Assembly (NCBI GenBank): GCA_934433485.1
Contig: CAKRZR010000003.1
Location: forward strand, 152,898-216,897
Reading direction: 5' to 3'
Length of the DNA stretch: 64,000 bases
Origin: an uncultured Eubacteriales bacterium
GTDB taxonomy: Bacteria; Bacillota; Clostridia; Oscillospirales; CAG-272
The number at the start of each line of letters is the position of its first letter. Positions within the stretch are counted from its first letter, which is position 1. Shown here in pieces: positions 51,741 to 61,203 of the stretch. The translations under genes were made by a program, and so were the position numbers. Under the pieces are notes generated by a model. The model worked only from the letters and a program-made list of their open reading frames with translations. It made no database searches and was not told where the DNA came from.

Positions 51741-52889
51741 TCACACATGATCCGCGCCGTCCACGTACATTGGCAGCGGGAACCACGCGGCGGCGTAGGC
51801 GTTTTTCATCCGTTCCGGGGACATTGCGCCGAAGAAGAACGCTACGGCTTCTCTGTGTTCCAGTACCATATCGGGTGCTTTGTCCGTTTTCTCCACGGTC
51901 GGCACGCCGTTTTCCGCCGCGATCGTGAACTGTTCGTCTCCCGCGATGCCGTGGACCAGTACCGTGAGCGCTCCGTCGCACAGCGTGTTCGGGTGAGACT
52001 GTGCCTTGAGGCGCAAGAACGCCCGTACAACCTTTTCAAAGTGGAAGATCGTGCATTTCGCGTCGTCGTGGAAGGAGAAGTGTTCGCAGATGAGAGAGGC
52101 GGCGGTGATCCTGTCCACGTTGTATAGCGGCACGCGAAGGCGCAAGTCCCCATGATTTTCCAGATACGCGCGCACCACGGCGTAAAAATCGCTTTCATCC
52201 GCAAGGGTCAGCTCGTCCATGTTCCCGACCATAAAGCCCGCGAAGCCGTATTTGCCGTCTGTGATCTCATAGAGCTTTTTCTCCCACGACCGGCAAATAT
52301 CGAGAAACTGCGCGCGGTTCCTCTCCATATAGAGCGGTCTGTTTTCGTGGAGCGCGACCATTTTGTCGATCACCGGGTCGTCCGGATCCGTGACCTCGCG
52401 AAAAGCGATCTCGCGCGGCGGCATGTCCCGGAAGCAGTGGCGCGCATTCGTCTGGTCGATGGTAAATTCCCACACTGGCTCGGCGGATTCATAGGAAAAA
52501 TAGCCGTACCGCTGCCGTCTGCCACCCAGATCGGAGTAATCCGCTCCCGACGCGATCATGTCGTCCAGCGCCATGTGCATGAGATCCCGCATATAGCCGC
52601 GCGAACGGGCACGCGGGTGCACTGCCACATTGCCGATGCCGTGGACGGACAGGGTTTCCCCGCCTACGTACTGCTCTCTGACAAACACACCGATCGCAGC
52701 CCGCAGCTTTCCGTCCTCCGTCACGACATAGCTGTTCTCGCAGGGCTTTGCTTCTTCTTTGTAGAGCTTGGGCAGCAGCTTCAGAAAGCCGCGATCAACG
52801 CCATTGAAGCCGAATACGTAGTTGATGAAATCAAGGTACTCCAAACGGTCAATATCGTTTCCTCTGCCCTTGTAAATTTTCTTTTCCAT
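51741..52889 (-). CDS. Eis-like GNAT N-acetyltransferase with SCP2-like C-terminus
   Basis: 382 residues. The first GNAT domain has LRAAIGVFVREQYVGGE and VAVHPRARSRGYMRDLMHMALD (acetyl-CoA site). A second GNAT-like domain and a C-terminal sterol carrier-like fold (about 280-380, PNTLCDGALTVLVHG, ADHV end) follow, the arrangement of Eis/YPEB-type acetyltransferases. Eis acetylates aminoglycosides and peptides in mycobacteria; in Clostridia the substrate is unknown. Strong AAGGAG RBS. Confidence 0.85.
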   Translation of the reverse strand: MEKKIYKGRGNDIDRLEYLDFINYVFGFNGVDRGFLKLLPKLYKEEAKPCENSYVVTEDGKLRAAIGVFVREQYVGGETLSVHGIGNVAVHPRARSRGYMRDLMHMALDDMIASGADYSDLGGRRQRYGYFSYESAEPVWEFTIDQTNARHCFRDMPPREIAFREVTDPDDPVIDKMVALHENRPLYMERNRAQFLDICRSWEKKLYEITDGKYGFAGFMVGNMDELTLADESDFYAVVRAYLENHGDLRLRVPLYNVDRITAASLICEHFSFHDDAKCTIFHFEKVVRAFLRLKAQSHPNTLCDGALTVLVHGIAGDEQFTIAAENGVPTVEKTDKAPDMVLEHREAVAFFFGAMSPERMKNAYAAAWFPLPMYVDGADHV

Positions 52890-52961
52890 ATAAAAAGCTC
52901 CTTTCGGAATGATGGTTCTTTTTGGAAAACGCGGATTTTCGATGCGTATTTTGGGAAAGCT

Positions 52962-53831
52962 TCAAATGCGTGCGATCGCGTGTGTGAGATATGCCTCCGT
53001 TCCCTCGCCAAGGAGCGTTTCGTAAGCCGTGCGCGCCTTGTCCGGAGCGTCAAACAGTCCGAACACGGTGGGACCGCTGCCGCTCATCAGAGGAATCCCC
53101 CCCATTTCCCGCAGCAGCCGGTGAATATGCGCAGCTTCCGGATGCAGGGGCAGAATCACGCTTTCAAAGGTATTGTGCATGTGCCGCGGCAGACGGTCGT
53201 CATGGGCAAGAGAGGCGAGAAACCCCTCAAAATCGCCGAAATCCGCCGCAAGCGCATCGCCGTACTGTCGGTCAAGGAGCTTATACGCCATCGGTGTGGA
53301 GACGCCCTCGCCCGCACGCGCCAACACGATCGCATAGCGCGGACGATAATCCAGCGGCGTGATCCGATCGCCGATCCCCAGCGTTTTCGCACAGCCGCCG
53401 ACGATGCAGAAAGGGATGTCCGCGCCGACGGTGCTGCCGATGGCACACAGGGTGTCGAGATCGACCGGAATCGTATCGGCAAACAGCTCCGCCATGGCAG
53501 TCAGTACCGCCGCGCCGTCCGAGCTGCCGCCGCCCAGTCCCGCCGCAATGGGGATCCGCTTACGAATCTGGATGGAAACCCCCTCGCGCAGATCGAAATG
53601 GCGCAAAAACGCGTCGGCACAGCGATAGGCGATATTTTCTTCTCCGTCCGGCAGGGTATCGCACAGATCCACCAGTCGGATATCCGCGCCGCCGTCCCGC
53701 TCCACCGTCACCTCGTCGTACAGTCCGACCTGCAGCATCACGCTCTTGATGTCGTGATACCCGTCCGTGCGCCGTGCCATCACGTCGAGATAAAGGTTGA
53801 TCTTGGCATACGCTTTTTTCGTACTCTTCAT
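52962..53831 (-). CDS. ispE: 4-diphosphocytidyl-2-C-methyl-D-erythritol kinase
   Basis: 289 residues. GHMP kinase motifs: KAYAKINLYLDVMARRTDGYH at the start, PIAAGLGGGSSDGAAVL (about 94-110), and the C-terminal MSGSGPTVFGLFD. It phosphorylates CDP-ME in the non-mevalonate isoprenoid pathway. No convincing RBS precedes the ATG at 53831 and it lies 47 bases after the DUF362 gene stop, so initiation may depend on upstream translation. Confidence 0.95.
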   Translation of the reverse strand: MKSTKKAYAKINLYLDVMARRTDGYHDIKSVMLQVGLYDEVTVERDGGADIRLVDLCDTLPDGEENIAYRCADAFLRHFDLREGVSIQIRKRIPIAAGLGGGSSDGAAVLTAMAELFADTIPVDLDTLCAIGSTVGADIPFCIVGGCAKTLGIGDRITPLDYRPRYAIVLARAGEGVSTPMAYKLLDRQYGDALAADFGDFEGFLASLAHDDRLPRHMHNTFESVILPLHPEAAHIHRLLREMGGIPLMSGSGPTVFGLFDAPDKARTAYETLLGEGTEAYLTHAIARI

Positions 53832-53878
53832 ATATCTTAACGCCGTCTGTCCGCTTTCGGGAACGCGCGGCGATCTCC

Positions 53879-55036
53879 TCAATGGATATGCCCAATGATC
53901 GGGTTTTCGTGTATTTCCACAGCGCCTATCGGACAAAGCTCCTGACAGCAATAGCAGCGGATGCACGCTTTTTTCTGAATCTGCGCCGTTTTCCTGCCTT
54001 TTTTCTCCGTCAGAACGATCGTGTGCGCCGGGCAGGATCGCACGCAAACGCCGCAGCCGACGCACCTCTGTCGATCAATGCGCGGTTTTGCGGCGAAAAA
54101 CTCCGCGAACCGACCGCCCATGATGCCCGACAAGCCCTTTAAGAACCGGTTGGACGACGCAGCCGGCGCCGCGAAACGCACCTTTTCCGCCGGTTTTGTC
54201 ACGTATCGAATGTCGAGCCTGCCGTATTCCCGTTCGACCAGCCCGCGTGATGCCGCCTCGTCCAGATACAGCACCGGCGTCGTACATTCGATAAAATGCG
54301 CCGCCGCTACGTCTAAGGCGTATGTGGATTCGGATGCGAGCAGGATCCCGGCGGCAATCGGGGTGCCATGGGTCGGACCGTCTCCCTCCATACCGACGAT
54401 ACCGTCGCAGAGCGCGATCACCCGGCAGCGGCTGTAGAGCATTTCGTTCAGGTCGACGAGCATGGCGGAGAAGTCGTCGAGATGCGGATTGGCGGCGTGC
54501 ATGGAAAACTTTTCCACACCCGGAATGATGCCGAACAGATTCTTCGTCGACGCGGACAGACCCGTCAGCCCGTGCGTCTTGAGCTTGCAGAAATCGATGC
54601 AGACCTCGCAGGACGCCACCGGGGAGAGGATATTGCAGCCGTGGAGCCGCTTTCCGGAGCAGATCACGCCGACAAAGGAAAAGTCCTCGTTTAAGGTTAC
54701 GCCGGGAATATCGCGCAGCCCGTCCAGTCCGCAGGTGTGGTATACGCCGCGCATGCTGGCACTGTTATACGGTCCGCCGCAGCTGTCCGCCACCACAACC
54801 GACGCGGCGTCCCATTCCACGAGAATTTTCGCGAGCGCCGTGACAAGCACCGGATGGGTCGTCGCCGCGAATTCCGGTTTTTTCGCCATGACAAGATTCG
54901 GCTTCACGCAGACGCGCCTGCCTGTGATATCCGACCGGTCTATCCCGATCGCGTCGAGGAGAGCGAGCAGCGCCGCCCTTGCTTCCGCCTCGTCGTAGGA
55001 GGCGCAGGCTGCAACGCCAACAACATTTGTACGCAT
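53879..55036 (-). CDS. DUF362 protein with C-terminal double ferredoxin domain
   Basis: 385 residues from MRTNVVGVAACASYDEAEA. DUF362 domain (about 1-300): VCVKPNLVMAKKPEFAATTHP and DFCKLKTHGLTGLS are its markers. C-terminal [4Fe-4S] ligands are CVGCGVCVRSCP and CIRCYCCQELCP. These iron-sulfur proteins occur widely in anaerobes and their partners are poorly known. The RBS is weak (AAAGAGAA) but the promoter at 55085-55113 is good. It probably heads the transcript that includes ispE. Confidence 0.88.
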   Translation of the reverse strand: MRTNVVGVAACASYDEAEARAALLALLDAIGIDRSDITGRRVCVKPNLVMAKKPEFAATTHPVLVTALAKILVEWDAASVVVADSCGGPYNSASMRGVYHTCGLDGLRDIPGVTLNEDFSFVGVICSGKRLHGCNILSPVASCEVCIDFCKLKTHGLTGLSASTKNLFGIIPGVEKFSMHAANPHLDDFSAMLVDLNEMLYSRCRVIALCDGIVGMEGDGPTHGTPIAAGILLASESTYALDVAAAHFIECTTPVLYLDEAASRGLVEREYGRLDIRYVTKPAEKVRFAAPAASSNRFLKGLSGIMGGRFAEFFAAKPRIDRQRCVGCGVCVRSCPAHTIVLTEKKGRKTAQIQKKACIRCYCCQELCPIGAVEIHENPIIGHIH

Positions 55037-55084
55037 GTATGGTTCTCTTTTGTGATTGAATATAGGCATAATATGTTACTATAT

Positions 55085-55113
55085 AGTATACCACAAATCC
55101 GGGCAAAGTGCAA
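55085..55113 (-). promoter_or_regulatory. Promoter of the DUF362-ispE transcript
   Basis: TTGCAC (complement of 55108-55113), 17 bp, TATACT (complement of 55085-55090). Confidence 0.75.
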
Positions 55114-55249
55114 TAGACATTTTCGGCAAATCGGGACTGCCCGCCGTCCGACTGTTCATAGCCGCTTCACATTCCATCGGAAGCGCGCACACAATTGCAC
55201 GACGTCTTGCCCATACCGCGTACACCTGTCGTTTTCTTTCGGAAATTGC

Positions 55250-55278
55250 TTGACATCCCACCGCGTTCATGATATACT
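55250..55278 (+). promoter_or_regulatory. Promoter of nrdR
   Basis: TTGACA (55250-55255), 17 bp, TATACT (55273-55278). Confidence 0.88.
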
Positions 55279-55322
55279 TTTCCTATCCATTATATATCCG
55301 ATATACAAAGGAGTGTCCGTCT

Positions 55323-55793
55323 ATGAAATGCCCGTCCTGCGGCTCGCCCAAAAGCAACGTCATCGATTCCCGTCCCGTGGAGGAAAACAACTCGATCCGC
55401 CGCCGTCGGGAATGCCTGAACTGCCACACGCGCTTCACGACCTATGAGATCATCGATGTGTACCAGCCGGTCGTTCTGAAAAAGGACGGCTCCAAGGAGC
55501 TGTTTGACAAAAACAAGCTGCTCACCGGTCTTTTGAAAGCGTGTCAGAAACGACCCGTCAATGCGGAGGCGGTCGCGAATGACATAGAAGCCGCGCTCGG
55601 CAACAGTATGAAACGCGAGATCTCGTCGCAGAAAATCGGCGAAATGGCGATGGAACGACTGCGCGAGCTGGACACCGTGGCTTACGTACGCTTTGCCTCC
55701 GTACACCGCGAATTTAAGGACATCGACGCGTTTGTCAAGGAGATCTCCGAGCTCAAAAACGACGGCACAAAGGACGAGCGTCATGAAAAGTAA
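55323..55793 (+). CDS. nrdR: Ribonucleotide reductase repressor NrdR
   Basis: 156 residues. Zinc ribbon with Cys3, Cys6, Cys31 and Cys34 (MKCPSCGSPKSN, RRECLNCHTRFTT), then an ATP-cone domain (VVLKKDGSKELFDKNKLLTG). NrdR senses dATP/ATP and represses nrd genes; none is in the window. RBS AAGGAG. Its last 11 bases overlap the next gene, so the pair is co-translated. Confidence 0.96.
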   Translation: MKCPSCGSPKSNVIDSRPVEENNSIRRRRECLNCHTRFTTYEIIDVYQPVVLKKDGSKELFDKNKLLTGLLKACQKRPVNAEAVANDIEAALGNSMKREISSQKIGEMAMERLRELDTVAYVRFASVHREFKDIDAFVKEISELKNDGTKDERHEK

Positions 55794-57072
55794 CGCGCCG
55801 GCACGCCTTTTCGCGATGCTTTTTGCCCTGTGCGCCCTCTCTCTCTCCGGCTGCGTTCTCTTTCGCAATGCGGACAGAACACCGATTGAAACAAAGCAAG
55901 CCGCAGACGGCGTATCGCGCGAAACCGTCGCCTATTCCGATCTGGGCAAGCCTGTACCGGACGAAACGGCTGCACCGGATGAAACAAGCGCGCCTATGGA
56001 AACGGCGGAGCTGACCGATCCGTACCTCGGCGTGAATGTATCCTTTCTCGCGGTTGGAGACAATCTCATCCATCCGAATATTTACATGGACGCGAAAAAC
56101 CGCGGAAATACCGAAAAGGAATACGATTTTCTGCCCGTCTACACCGATGTGGCAGAGCGGATCGCCGCCGCCGATTACGCGTTCATCAACCAGGAAACGG
56201 TCATGGCAGGGGAAGCCTACGGCTACTCCGGCTATCCCTGCTTCAATTCGCCGCAGCAGCTCGGCCTTGATCTCGTCACGCTCGGCTTTGATATTGTCAA
56301 CATCGCAAACAACCATATGCTCGACATGGGCACGCAGGGGCTGTCCGACACAATGGACTTCTGGCACACCCAATCGGTGCTGCTGCTCGGCGCGTTCTAT
56401 GACGAAGCGGACGCCGCGAAGCTGCGCACCATCGTGACGGACTCGGGGATCACCATCGGCATGCTGTCGTACACCTATGGCACAAACGGCATTGTGAAAA
56501 AGGCATCCTCACCGATTGATATTCCCTACATCGACACGGAGCGGATCGAGCGCGAGGTAAAGGCAGCACGGGAAGCGGTGGATTTCGTGATCGTATCCAT
56601 CCACTGGGGTCTGGAGAACACGCACACGCCGACCGATGAACAGCGATACCTCGCCGGGCTGATCGCGGATTCCGGCGCGGACGTGATCCTTGGTCACCAC
56701 TCGCACTGCATCCAGCCGATCGAATGGATCGAGACCGACCGGGGACAGACGCTGTGCGCGTATTCGCTCGGCAACTTCATCTCCGGGATGGCGCGCCCGA
56801 TGAACGCCGTCGGCGGAATGCTCACCTTCCACATCACAAGCGATGAAAACGGCGGGCTGGTCCCGGCGGAGGTGGAATGGCTCCCGACCGTGTTCTACTA
56901 CGGCATGAACTGGTACGACACCCACCTTTATTATCTGGAGGATTACACCGTCGAGATCGCGGCCACGCACGGCACGCAATTGAGCGGCTATACGCTGTCC
57001 CCGGAGGAGGCGCGGCAGATGACGAAAAACGTGATCGACGCGCAGTTTCTGCCGGACTATCTGCAGGACTGA
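55783..57072 (+). CDS. CapA-like metallophosphatase-fold lipoprotein
   Basis: 429 residues. Lipoprotein signal MLFALCALSLSGC, linker rich in Glu/Thr/Pro, then the CapA/PgsA fold: SFLAVGDNLIHPNIY, INQETVMAGE, VNIANNHMLDMGT, VSIHWGLENTHTP and VILGHHSHCIQPIE carry the metal-ligand pattern. Homologues take part in capsular poly-gamma-glutamate export or wall polymer handling. The start inside nrdR has AAGGACGAG upstream. No capB/capC genes are near, so a capsule role is uncertain. Confidence 0.87.
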   Translation: MKSNAPARLFAMLFALCALSLSGCVLFRNADRTPIETKQAADGVSRETVAYSDLGKPVPDETAAPDETSAPMETAELTDPYLGVNVSFLAVGDNLIHPNIYMDAKNRGNTEKEYDFLPVYTDVAERIAAADYAFINQETVMAGEAYGYSGYPCFNSPQQLGLDLVTLGFDIVNIANNHMLDMGTQGLSDTMDFWHTQSVLLLGAFYDEADAAKLRTIVTDSGITIGMLSYTYGTNGIVKKASSPIDIPYIDTERIEREVKAAREAVDFVIVSIHWGLENTHTPTDEQRYLAGLIADSGADVILGHHSHCIQPIEWIETDRGQTLCAYSLGNFISGMARPMNAVGGMLTFHITSDENGGLVPAEVEWLPTVFYYGMNWYDTHLYYLEDYTVEIAATHGTQLSGYTLSPEEARQMTKNVIDAQFLPDYLQD

Positions 57073-57173
57073 CAACATTTGGTTTCGCGCAAGATAACTA
57101 CAAATTACACTATTTTTACACGTTCCACACAGCTACATTTCGTTGATTTTGCGTAGATTTTCCCGTTTTTCTA

Positions 57174-57202
57174 TTGACAAAACCTCCGCGGTACGGTATA
57201 CT
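57174..57202 (+). promoter_or_regulatory. Promoter of the second solute-binding lipoprotein gene
   Basis: TTGACA (57174-57179), 17 bp, TATACT (57197-57202). Confidence 0.88.
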
Positions 57203-57265
57203 TTCCATAAATGGCATCCGAAAAGGGTGCGCAAGAATGGAAATCCGGAGTCGGAGGTTTTTGTT

Positions 57266-58732
57266 ATGGCAAAGAAAAGATGGCTTGTGCTGACGCTGGC
57301 GATACTGATGCTGGCGTCTTGCGGCGCAAAGGACAATGGCCGGCAGACAGCGGACACTGCAACAGACACCACGTCGGCAGCGGACACAGTGTCGGAAACA
57401 GAGAGCGAGACGGACTCTCTGGAGGCGCGCAAGCTCGTGGACGATGGGCTCGGCGACAAGGATTTCGGCGGCAAGGAATACCGGATGCTCTATCAGGTGC
57501 GGTACGCGGAATTCCAGAACGCTGAGGAGCTGAACGGAGACGTACTGAACGACGCGGTATACACCCGAAACATGACGGTGGAGGATCGGCTGAATGTAAA
57601 GATCGTGCACAACACCGGGGAGGAAGAAGCACTGGCGCAACACATCAAAACTTCGGCGCTCTCCGGCAATGACGAATACGACCTCTATCTCGGGCACACG
57701 ATGTACACGGGCAAGTACGCGGTGCAGGGGATCTTCCGCAATTGGTATGACACATCCGTGGACTTCACAAAGCCATGGTTCCCACAGACCGCGATCCAGA
57801 ATCTGACTCTGAACGGGAAGATGTTCTTAACGGCAAGCGACATCTGTCTGTCCCTCTCGTCAAACGCGTACTGCTACTACTTCAACAAGGATCTGGCGGA
57901 AGTAAACGGTCTGGAGAACATGTATGACGTAGTGAACCGCGGAGACTGGACGCTTAATTACCTCATGACGAATGTAGCGTCGGTTTATCAGGATCTCAAC
58001 GGCGATGGCAGCGCGACCGAGGAGGATCTCTACGGCTTCCTTGGTGAAAAGACAAACTCCGTGGTGGCGTATCTGTACTCGTTCCAGATCCCGACGGCAG
58101 AAATCGACGACACAGGCAAGCTGTCGATCGTGCTGGGTACAGACGAACGCGGTGTGGACGCGATGGACCGACTGCGCACGCTTCTCTACAACACAGTCGG
58201 CTCCTACCCAAAGGATGCGGACTATAAGCAGATGTTCTCCGGACAGCACGCCATTTTCGTAACAGGCGTGCTCAATGAATCGGTCAGCGCGTACCGGGAC
58301 AGCTGTGACTTTGACTACGGCATCATTCCGTATCCGAAATACGACGCGGCGCAGGACGGCTACTACACGGTGGCAGGCGGCAGTGTGAGCAGCTCGGCAA
58401 TTCCGATCACGGTATCCGATCTTGACCTGATCTCCGCGTGCTTCACGGCGCTGTCGGCGGAAAACTGGAAGAATGTGATCCCGGCGTACTACGATGTGAC
58501 GCTGAAATACAAGGGTGCGCGCGACGAGGCGTCCATTGCGATGATCGACACGATCTTAGACGGGCGGAACTTAGACTTCGCGTTCATGTACGACGCATTC
58601 ACGGGCTACATGTACAAAATGAAGGACTTCGTGCAAGGCAATGTCGCTCTGCCGACCTACGTGGAAAAGACCCGCAACGGTGTCGAAAAGCACTTTGAAA
58701 ACGTGCAGAAGCTCTTCTTCCCGGAGGATTGA
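57266..58732 (+). CDS. Extracellular solute-binding lipoprotein, second orphan copy
   Basis: 488 residues. Lipoprotein signal VLTLAILMLASCGA, Thr/Ser/Asp-rich linker, then the family 1 substrate-binding layout. LNDAVYTRNMTVEDRLNVKI matches LNDAIVKRNNTVSELLDISI of the 30.6 kb gene in position and sequence, and both end with FGIVPIPKFD/YGIIPYPKYD segments; they are paralogues. RBS CGGAGG and a consensus promoter. No permease or ATPase genes adjoin it. Confidence 0.88.
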   Translation: MAKKRWLVLTLAILMLASCGAKDNGRQTADTATDTTSAADTVSETESETDSLEARKLVDDGLGDKDFGGKEYRMLYQVRYAEFQNAEELNGDVLNDAVYTRNMTVEDRLNVKIVHNTGEEEALAQHIKTSALSGNDEYDLYLGHTMYTGKYAVQGIFRNWYDTSVDFTKPWFPQTAIQNLTLNGKMFLTASDICLSLSSNAYCYYFNKDLAEVNGLENMYDVVNRGDWTLNYLMTNVASVYQDLNGDGSATEEDLYGFLGEKTNSVVAYLYSFQIPTAEIDDTGKLSIVLGTDERGVDAMDRLRTLLYNTVGSYPKDADYKQMFSGQHAIFVTGVLNESVSAYRDSCDFDYGIIPYPKYDAAQDGYYTVAGGSVSSSAIPITVSDLDLISACFTALSAENWKNVIPAYYDVTLKYKGARDEASIAMIDTILDGRNLDFAFMYDAFTGYMYKMKDFVQGNVALPTYVEKTRNGVEKHFENVQKLFFPED

Positions 58733-58895
58733 CGCGGGGAACGGGGAATGGGGACGCGGCCGCTATTGAGAACAAACTTGTTCGTTCCAGCTCCAGCGCG
58801 CTTTTATGAATGGATTTTGTCTGTGCGCGGCGGTTTCCGGTTGTTTTCTTTGAGGATACTTTTCCTCTCCAATGTGTTTTCGTTGGATTTATCTC

Positions 58896-58924
58896 TTTAC
58901 AAGCGACTTATTTTCTGGTATACT
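58896..58924 (+). promoter_or_regulatory. Promoter of the EamA transporter gene
   Basis: TTTACA (58896-58901), 17 bp, TATACT (58919-58924) with extended TGG. Confidence 0.8.
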
Positions 58925-58959
58925 ATGCTGCGGAAAAATCTCGCATGGAAAGGCATGGC

Positions 58960-59838
58960 ATGGTATACTATTTACTCACGTTTCTCTCCATTCTATTGGA
59001 GACGGGAAAAAATGTTTTCTCGAACAATTTCAGCAAGAACGTTCTGAAAAACGACACGGACATCTACAAATTCAACACGTTTCTGAACATCGGCTCGCTT
59101 CTCGTGCTGCTCTGCACCGGGAACTACGCACTCTCCGGCTACACGGTCGCACTGGCGTTTCTGTTTGCCGCCGTCACCGCATTGTCGCAGGTTTTTCTCT
59201 TAAAGGCGCTGTCGATCGGCTCGATGGCGTACACGTCCTTTATCCAGGGGAGCAATCTTGTGATCCCGGCGTTGTTCGGCGTATTGTTCCTGCAGTCGCC
59301 GGTAAAAATGATACAGCTCATCGCCCTGCCGATTCTGCTCGTCGCGATGGCGCTGGTGCTCGGTGTATTTGAAAAAAAGAGCGGAGACGGTAAAAAATCC
59401 TTCTCGGTGAAGTGGCTCGCATTCGCGCTTTTATCGATGCTGTTCACCGGCGGAATCGGCATTTTGCAGACCATTCACCAGAACTCGTCGCACAGTGCGG
59501 AGCTGACCGGATTCCTCATCTGCACGTTCGCGTTCGCGGTACTATTCAATCTGCTTCTCTGGCGCGTCCGGCAGAGAAAGGAACCGGCGACCTTTTCCGT
59601 CAAGGCAAACGCCCTCATCCAGGCGGCGTTATCGGGCATCTTCATGGGGATCGTGAATCTCGTGAACCTGTACCTCTCCGGTGTGATGCCGACGATCATC
59701 TTCTTCCCGCTTGTCAACGGCGGGCTCATCATCGCGACGATCCTCTCCGCCGTGCTCTTCTTCCGCGAACGGCTCCGTCTGCCGCAGTGGATCGGCATCG
59801 TGCTCGGCGTCGCGGCGATGTGTATGCTGAGTATATGA
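58960..59838 (+). CDS. EamA/DMT-family membrane transporter
   Basis: 292 residues, about ten helices in two repeats. Repeat one includes AFLFAAVTALSQVFLLKALS; repeat two ends FFPLVNGGLIIATILSAVLFF with RERLRLPQWIGIVLGVAAM, the usual EamA closing motif. Start at 58960 has AAAGG 6 bases upstream; the in-frame ATG at 58945 and the long upstream frame overlap the promoter region. Drug/metabolite exporters of this type carry small organic molecules; cargo unknown. Confidence 0.87.
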   Translation: MVYYLLTFLSILLETGKNVFSNNFSKNVLKNDTDIYKFNTFLNIGSLLVLLCTGNYALSGYTVALAFLFAAVTALSQVFLLKALSIGSMAYTSFIQGSNLVIPALFGVLFLQSPVKMIQLIALPILLVAMALVLGVFEKKSGDGKKSFSVKWLAFALLSMLFTGGIGILQTIHQNSSHSAELTGFLICTFAFAVLFNLLLWRVRQRKEPATFSVKANALIQAALSGIFMGIVNLVNLYLSGVMPTIIFFPLVNGGLIIATILSAVLFFRERLRLPQWIGIVLGVAAMCMLSI

Positions 59839-59896
59839 AAAAAATCGCTGTCACGGGTACAGTGCAGAAACCTATAGAGCGTTTTTTGCTCACCCA

Positions 59897-59928
59897 ATCA
59901 ACCAATCTAACCATTGGTTGATCTTTTT
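59897..59928 (+). terminator. Intrinsic terminator of the EamA gene
   Basis: ATCAACCAAT (59897-59906) pairs perfectly with ATTGGTTGAT (59913-59922), then CTTTTT. Confidence 0.92.
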
Positions 59929-59942
59929 CTAATGTAGCGTTA

Positions 59943-59971
59943 TTGCAATGCCGCTTCTCTTATGCTACAAT
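59943..59971 (+). promoter_or_regulatory. Promoter of the XRE-TPR regulator gene
   Basis: TTGCAA (59943-59948), 17 bp, TACAAT (59966-59971). Confidence 0.72.
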
Positions 59972-60014
59972 TGAATCAGTGAAGCGCGTCACAATAAAAA
60001 ATGGGAGGTTTCTC

Positions 60015-61109
60015 ATGTCCAATATCTATATAGGCAGCAAGATACGGGAACTCAGGAAAAAGAAAGGCATTACGCAGGAACAGCTTGCTTCTGTTCTGTC
60101 CGTTTCTCCCCAAGCGGTAAGCAAATGGGAAAGCAGTCTGACATATCCCGATATGGAGATGATGCCGGTTATCGCAGCATACTTTGAGGTTTCTATGGAT
60201 ATTCTCTTTGGTTACGATGTCCGGGAACTGAAAGCAAAGATCCAAAAGATCATAGAGGATGCTTGGGTGTATCTCTATGACGATACTCCCAAGTATATTG
60301 GAATCATAAAAGATGCTTTGCGGGATTATCCGGGCAACGAAGAATTGCTTACGGCGCTTCTGGACGCATATGAATACAATCTGCGCGACAAGGGGGACAC
60401 TTCAAAGCTGGACGAAATGATTGAACTTTCTCAAAGAATCATTGCCGAAAGCAGCGATTTCATCCGGGTGTGCAACGTGAAAGATATCCAGTCCGCGGCA
60501 TATCTTAAAAAAGGCGAATATCAAAAAGCAAAATCTGTACTGGAATCCCTTCCTTGTGCATATGACCTTCGCGATTGGGCGTTTGCTTTTCGTTTATCCG
60601 GAAAGGACAAGCTATGTGGAGCAACCCGGTCGAGATGCTATCATTTACAGAGCTTATACCAGGCTTGTATGGAGGAAGGCAACGCATGGTTCTTTATGGA
60701 TAAGCAGACCGATGTTACGTTCCGGGACTACACGCCTGATGACTATATCCCAGAAGCGCTGAAATGTTATCAAAAGGGACTTCGCGTTCTCACAACATTT
60801 CTTTTAACAGATTTCTATGAAGATCCCGCAGATCAATATCTTTGGGATGGTATGCAGACCTTCCACTGGTCTTTCCTTCTGTGTATTGCCGCTTGTTATA
60901 AAAGGCTTGGCAACATGGAGGAATGCGAAAAATCAGTTTTCGAAGCATACAGGCTCCTATCCGTGGTATGGAAGGATTTTGAAGAAAGGAAAACGGACTA
61001 CATGGAGCCGTTCTATAAATGCCTTGAAAACTATGGTCTTCCCGCGTATGTCAGACAGAATTTAACGCCATATCAGGCGTACGAAAACACGCCGATTATA
61101 CGCAGGTAA
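60015..61109 (+). CDS. XRE-family regulator with TPR-like C-terminal region
   Basis: 364 residues from MSNIYIGSKIRELRKKKGIT; GGGAGG upstream. HTH about 5-60 (ITQEQLASVLSVSPQAVSKWE). The rest is helical with tetratricopeptide-like repeats (YPGNEELLTALLDAYEYN; SAAYLKKGEYQKAKSVLESL; CIAACYKRLGNMEECEKSVF). This layout is shared by peptide-responsive or stress-responsive Firmicutes regulators. It is AT-richer than the genes to its left. No target is evident; it stands alone with its own promoter and terminator. Confidence 0.88.
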   Translation: MSNIYIGSKIRELRKKKGITQEQLASVLSVSPQAVSKWESSLTYPDMEMMPVIAAYFEVSMDILFGYDVRELKAKIQKIIEDAWVYLYDDTPKYIGIIKDALRDYPGNEELLTALLDAYEYNLRDKGDTSKLDEMIELSQRIIAESSDFIRVCNVKDIQSAAYLKKGEYQKAKSVLESLPCAYDLRDWAFAFRLSGKDKLCGATRSRCYHLQSLYQACMEEGNAWFFMDKQTDVTFRDYTPDDYIPEALKCYQKGLRVLTTFLLTDFYEDPADQYLWDGMQTFHWSFLLCIAACYKRLGNMEECEKSVFEAYRLLSVVWKDFEERKTDYMEPFYKCLENYGLPAYVRQNLTPYQAYENTPIIRR

Positions 61110-61140
61110 CTGTCATCCTGTATTCTGAAACCCACACAGA

Positions 61141-61183
61141 AAAACCGCTGTCACGGCAAGCTTTTCCGGAGCGGCGGTTTTCT
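61141..61183. terminator. Terminator between the XRE-TPR and YitT genes
   Basis: AAAACCGC (61141-61148) pairs with GCGGTTTT (61174-61181); A- and T-tracts suit both directions. Confidence 0.65.
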
Positions 61184-61203
61184 GTATTGCGTTTGTCCCT
61201 CGG

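Noticed and set aside
57134..57265. Longer N-terminus for the second solute-binding protein
   Set aside because: It would begin upstream of its own promoter, and the lipoprotein signal starts exactly at the ATG at 57266.
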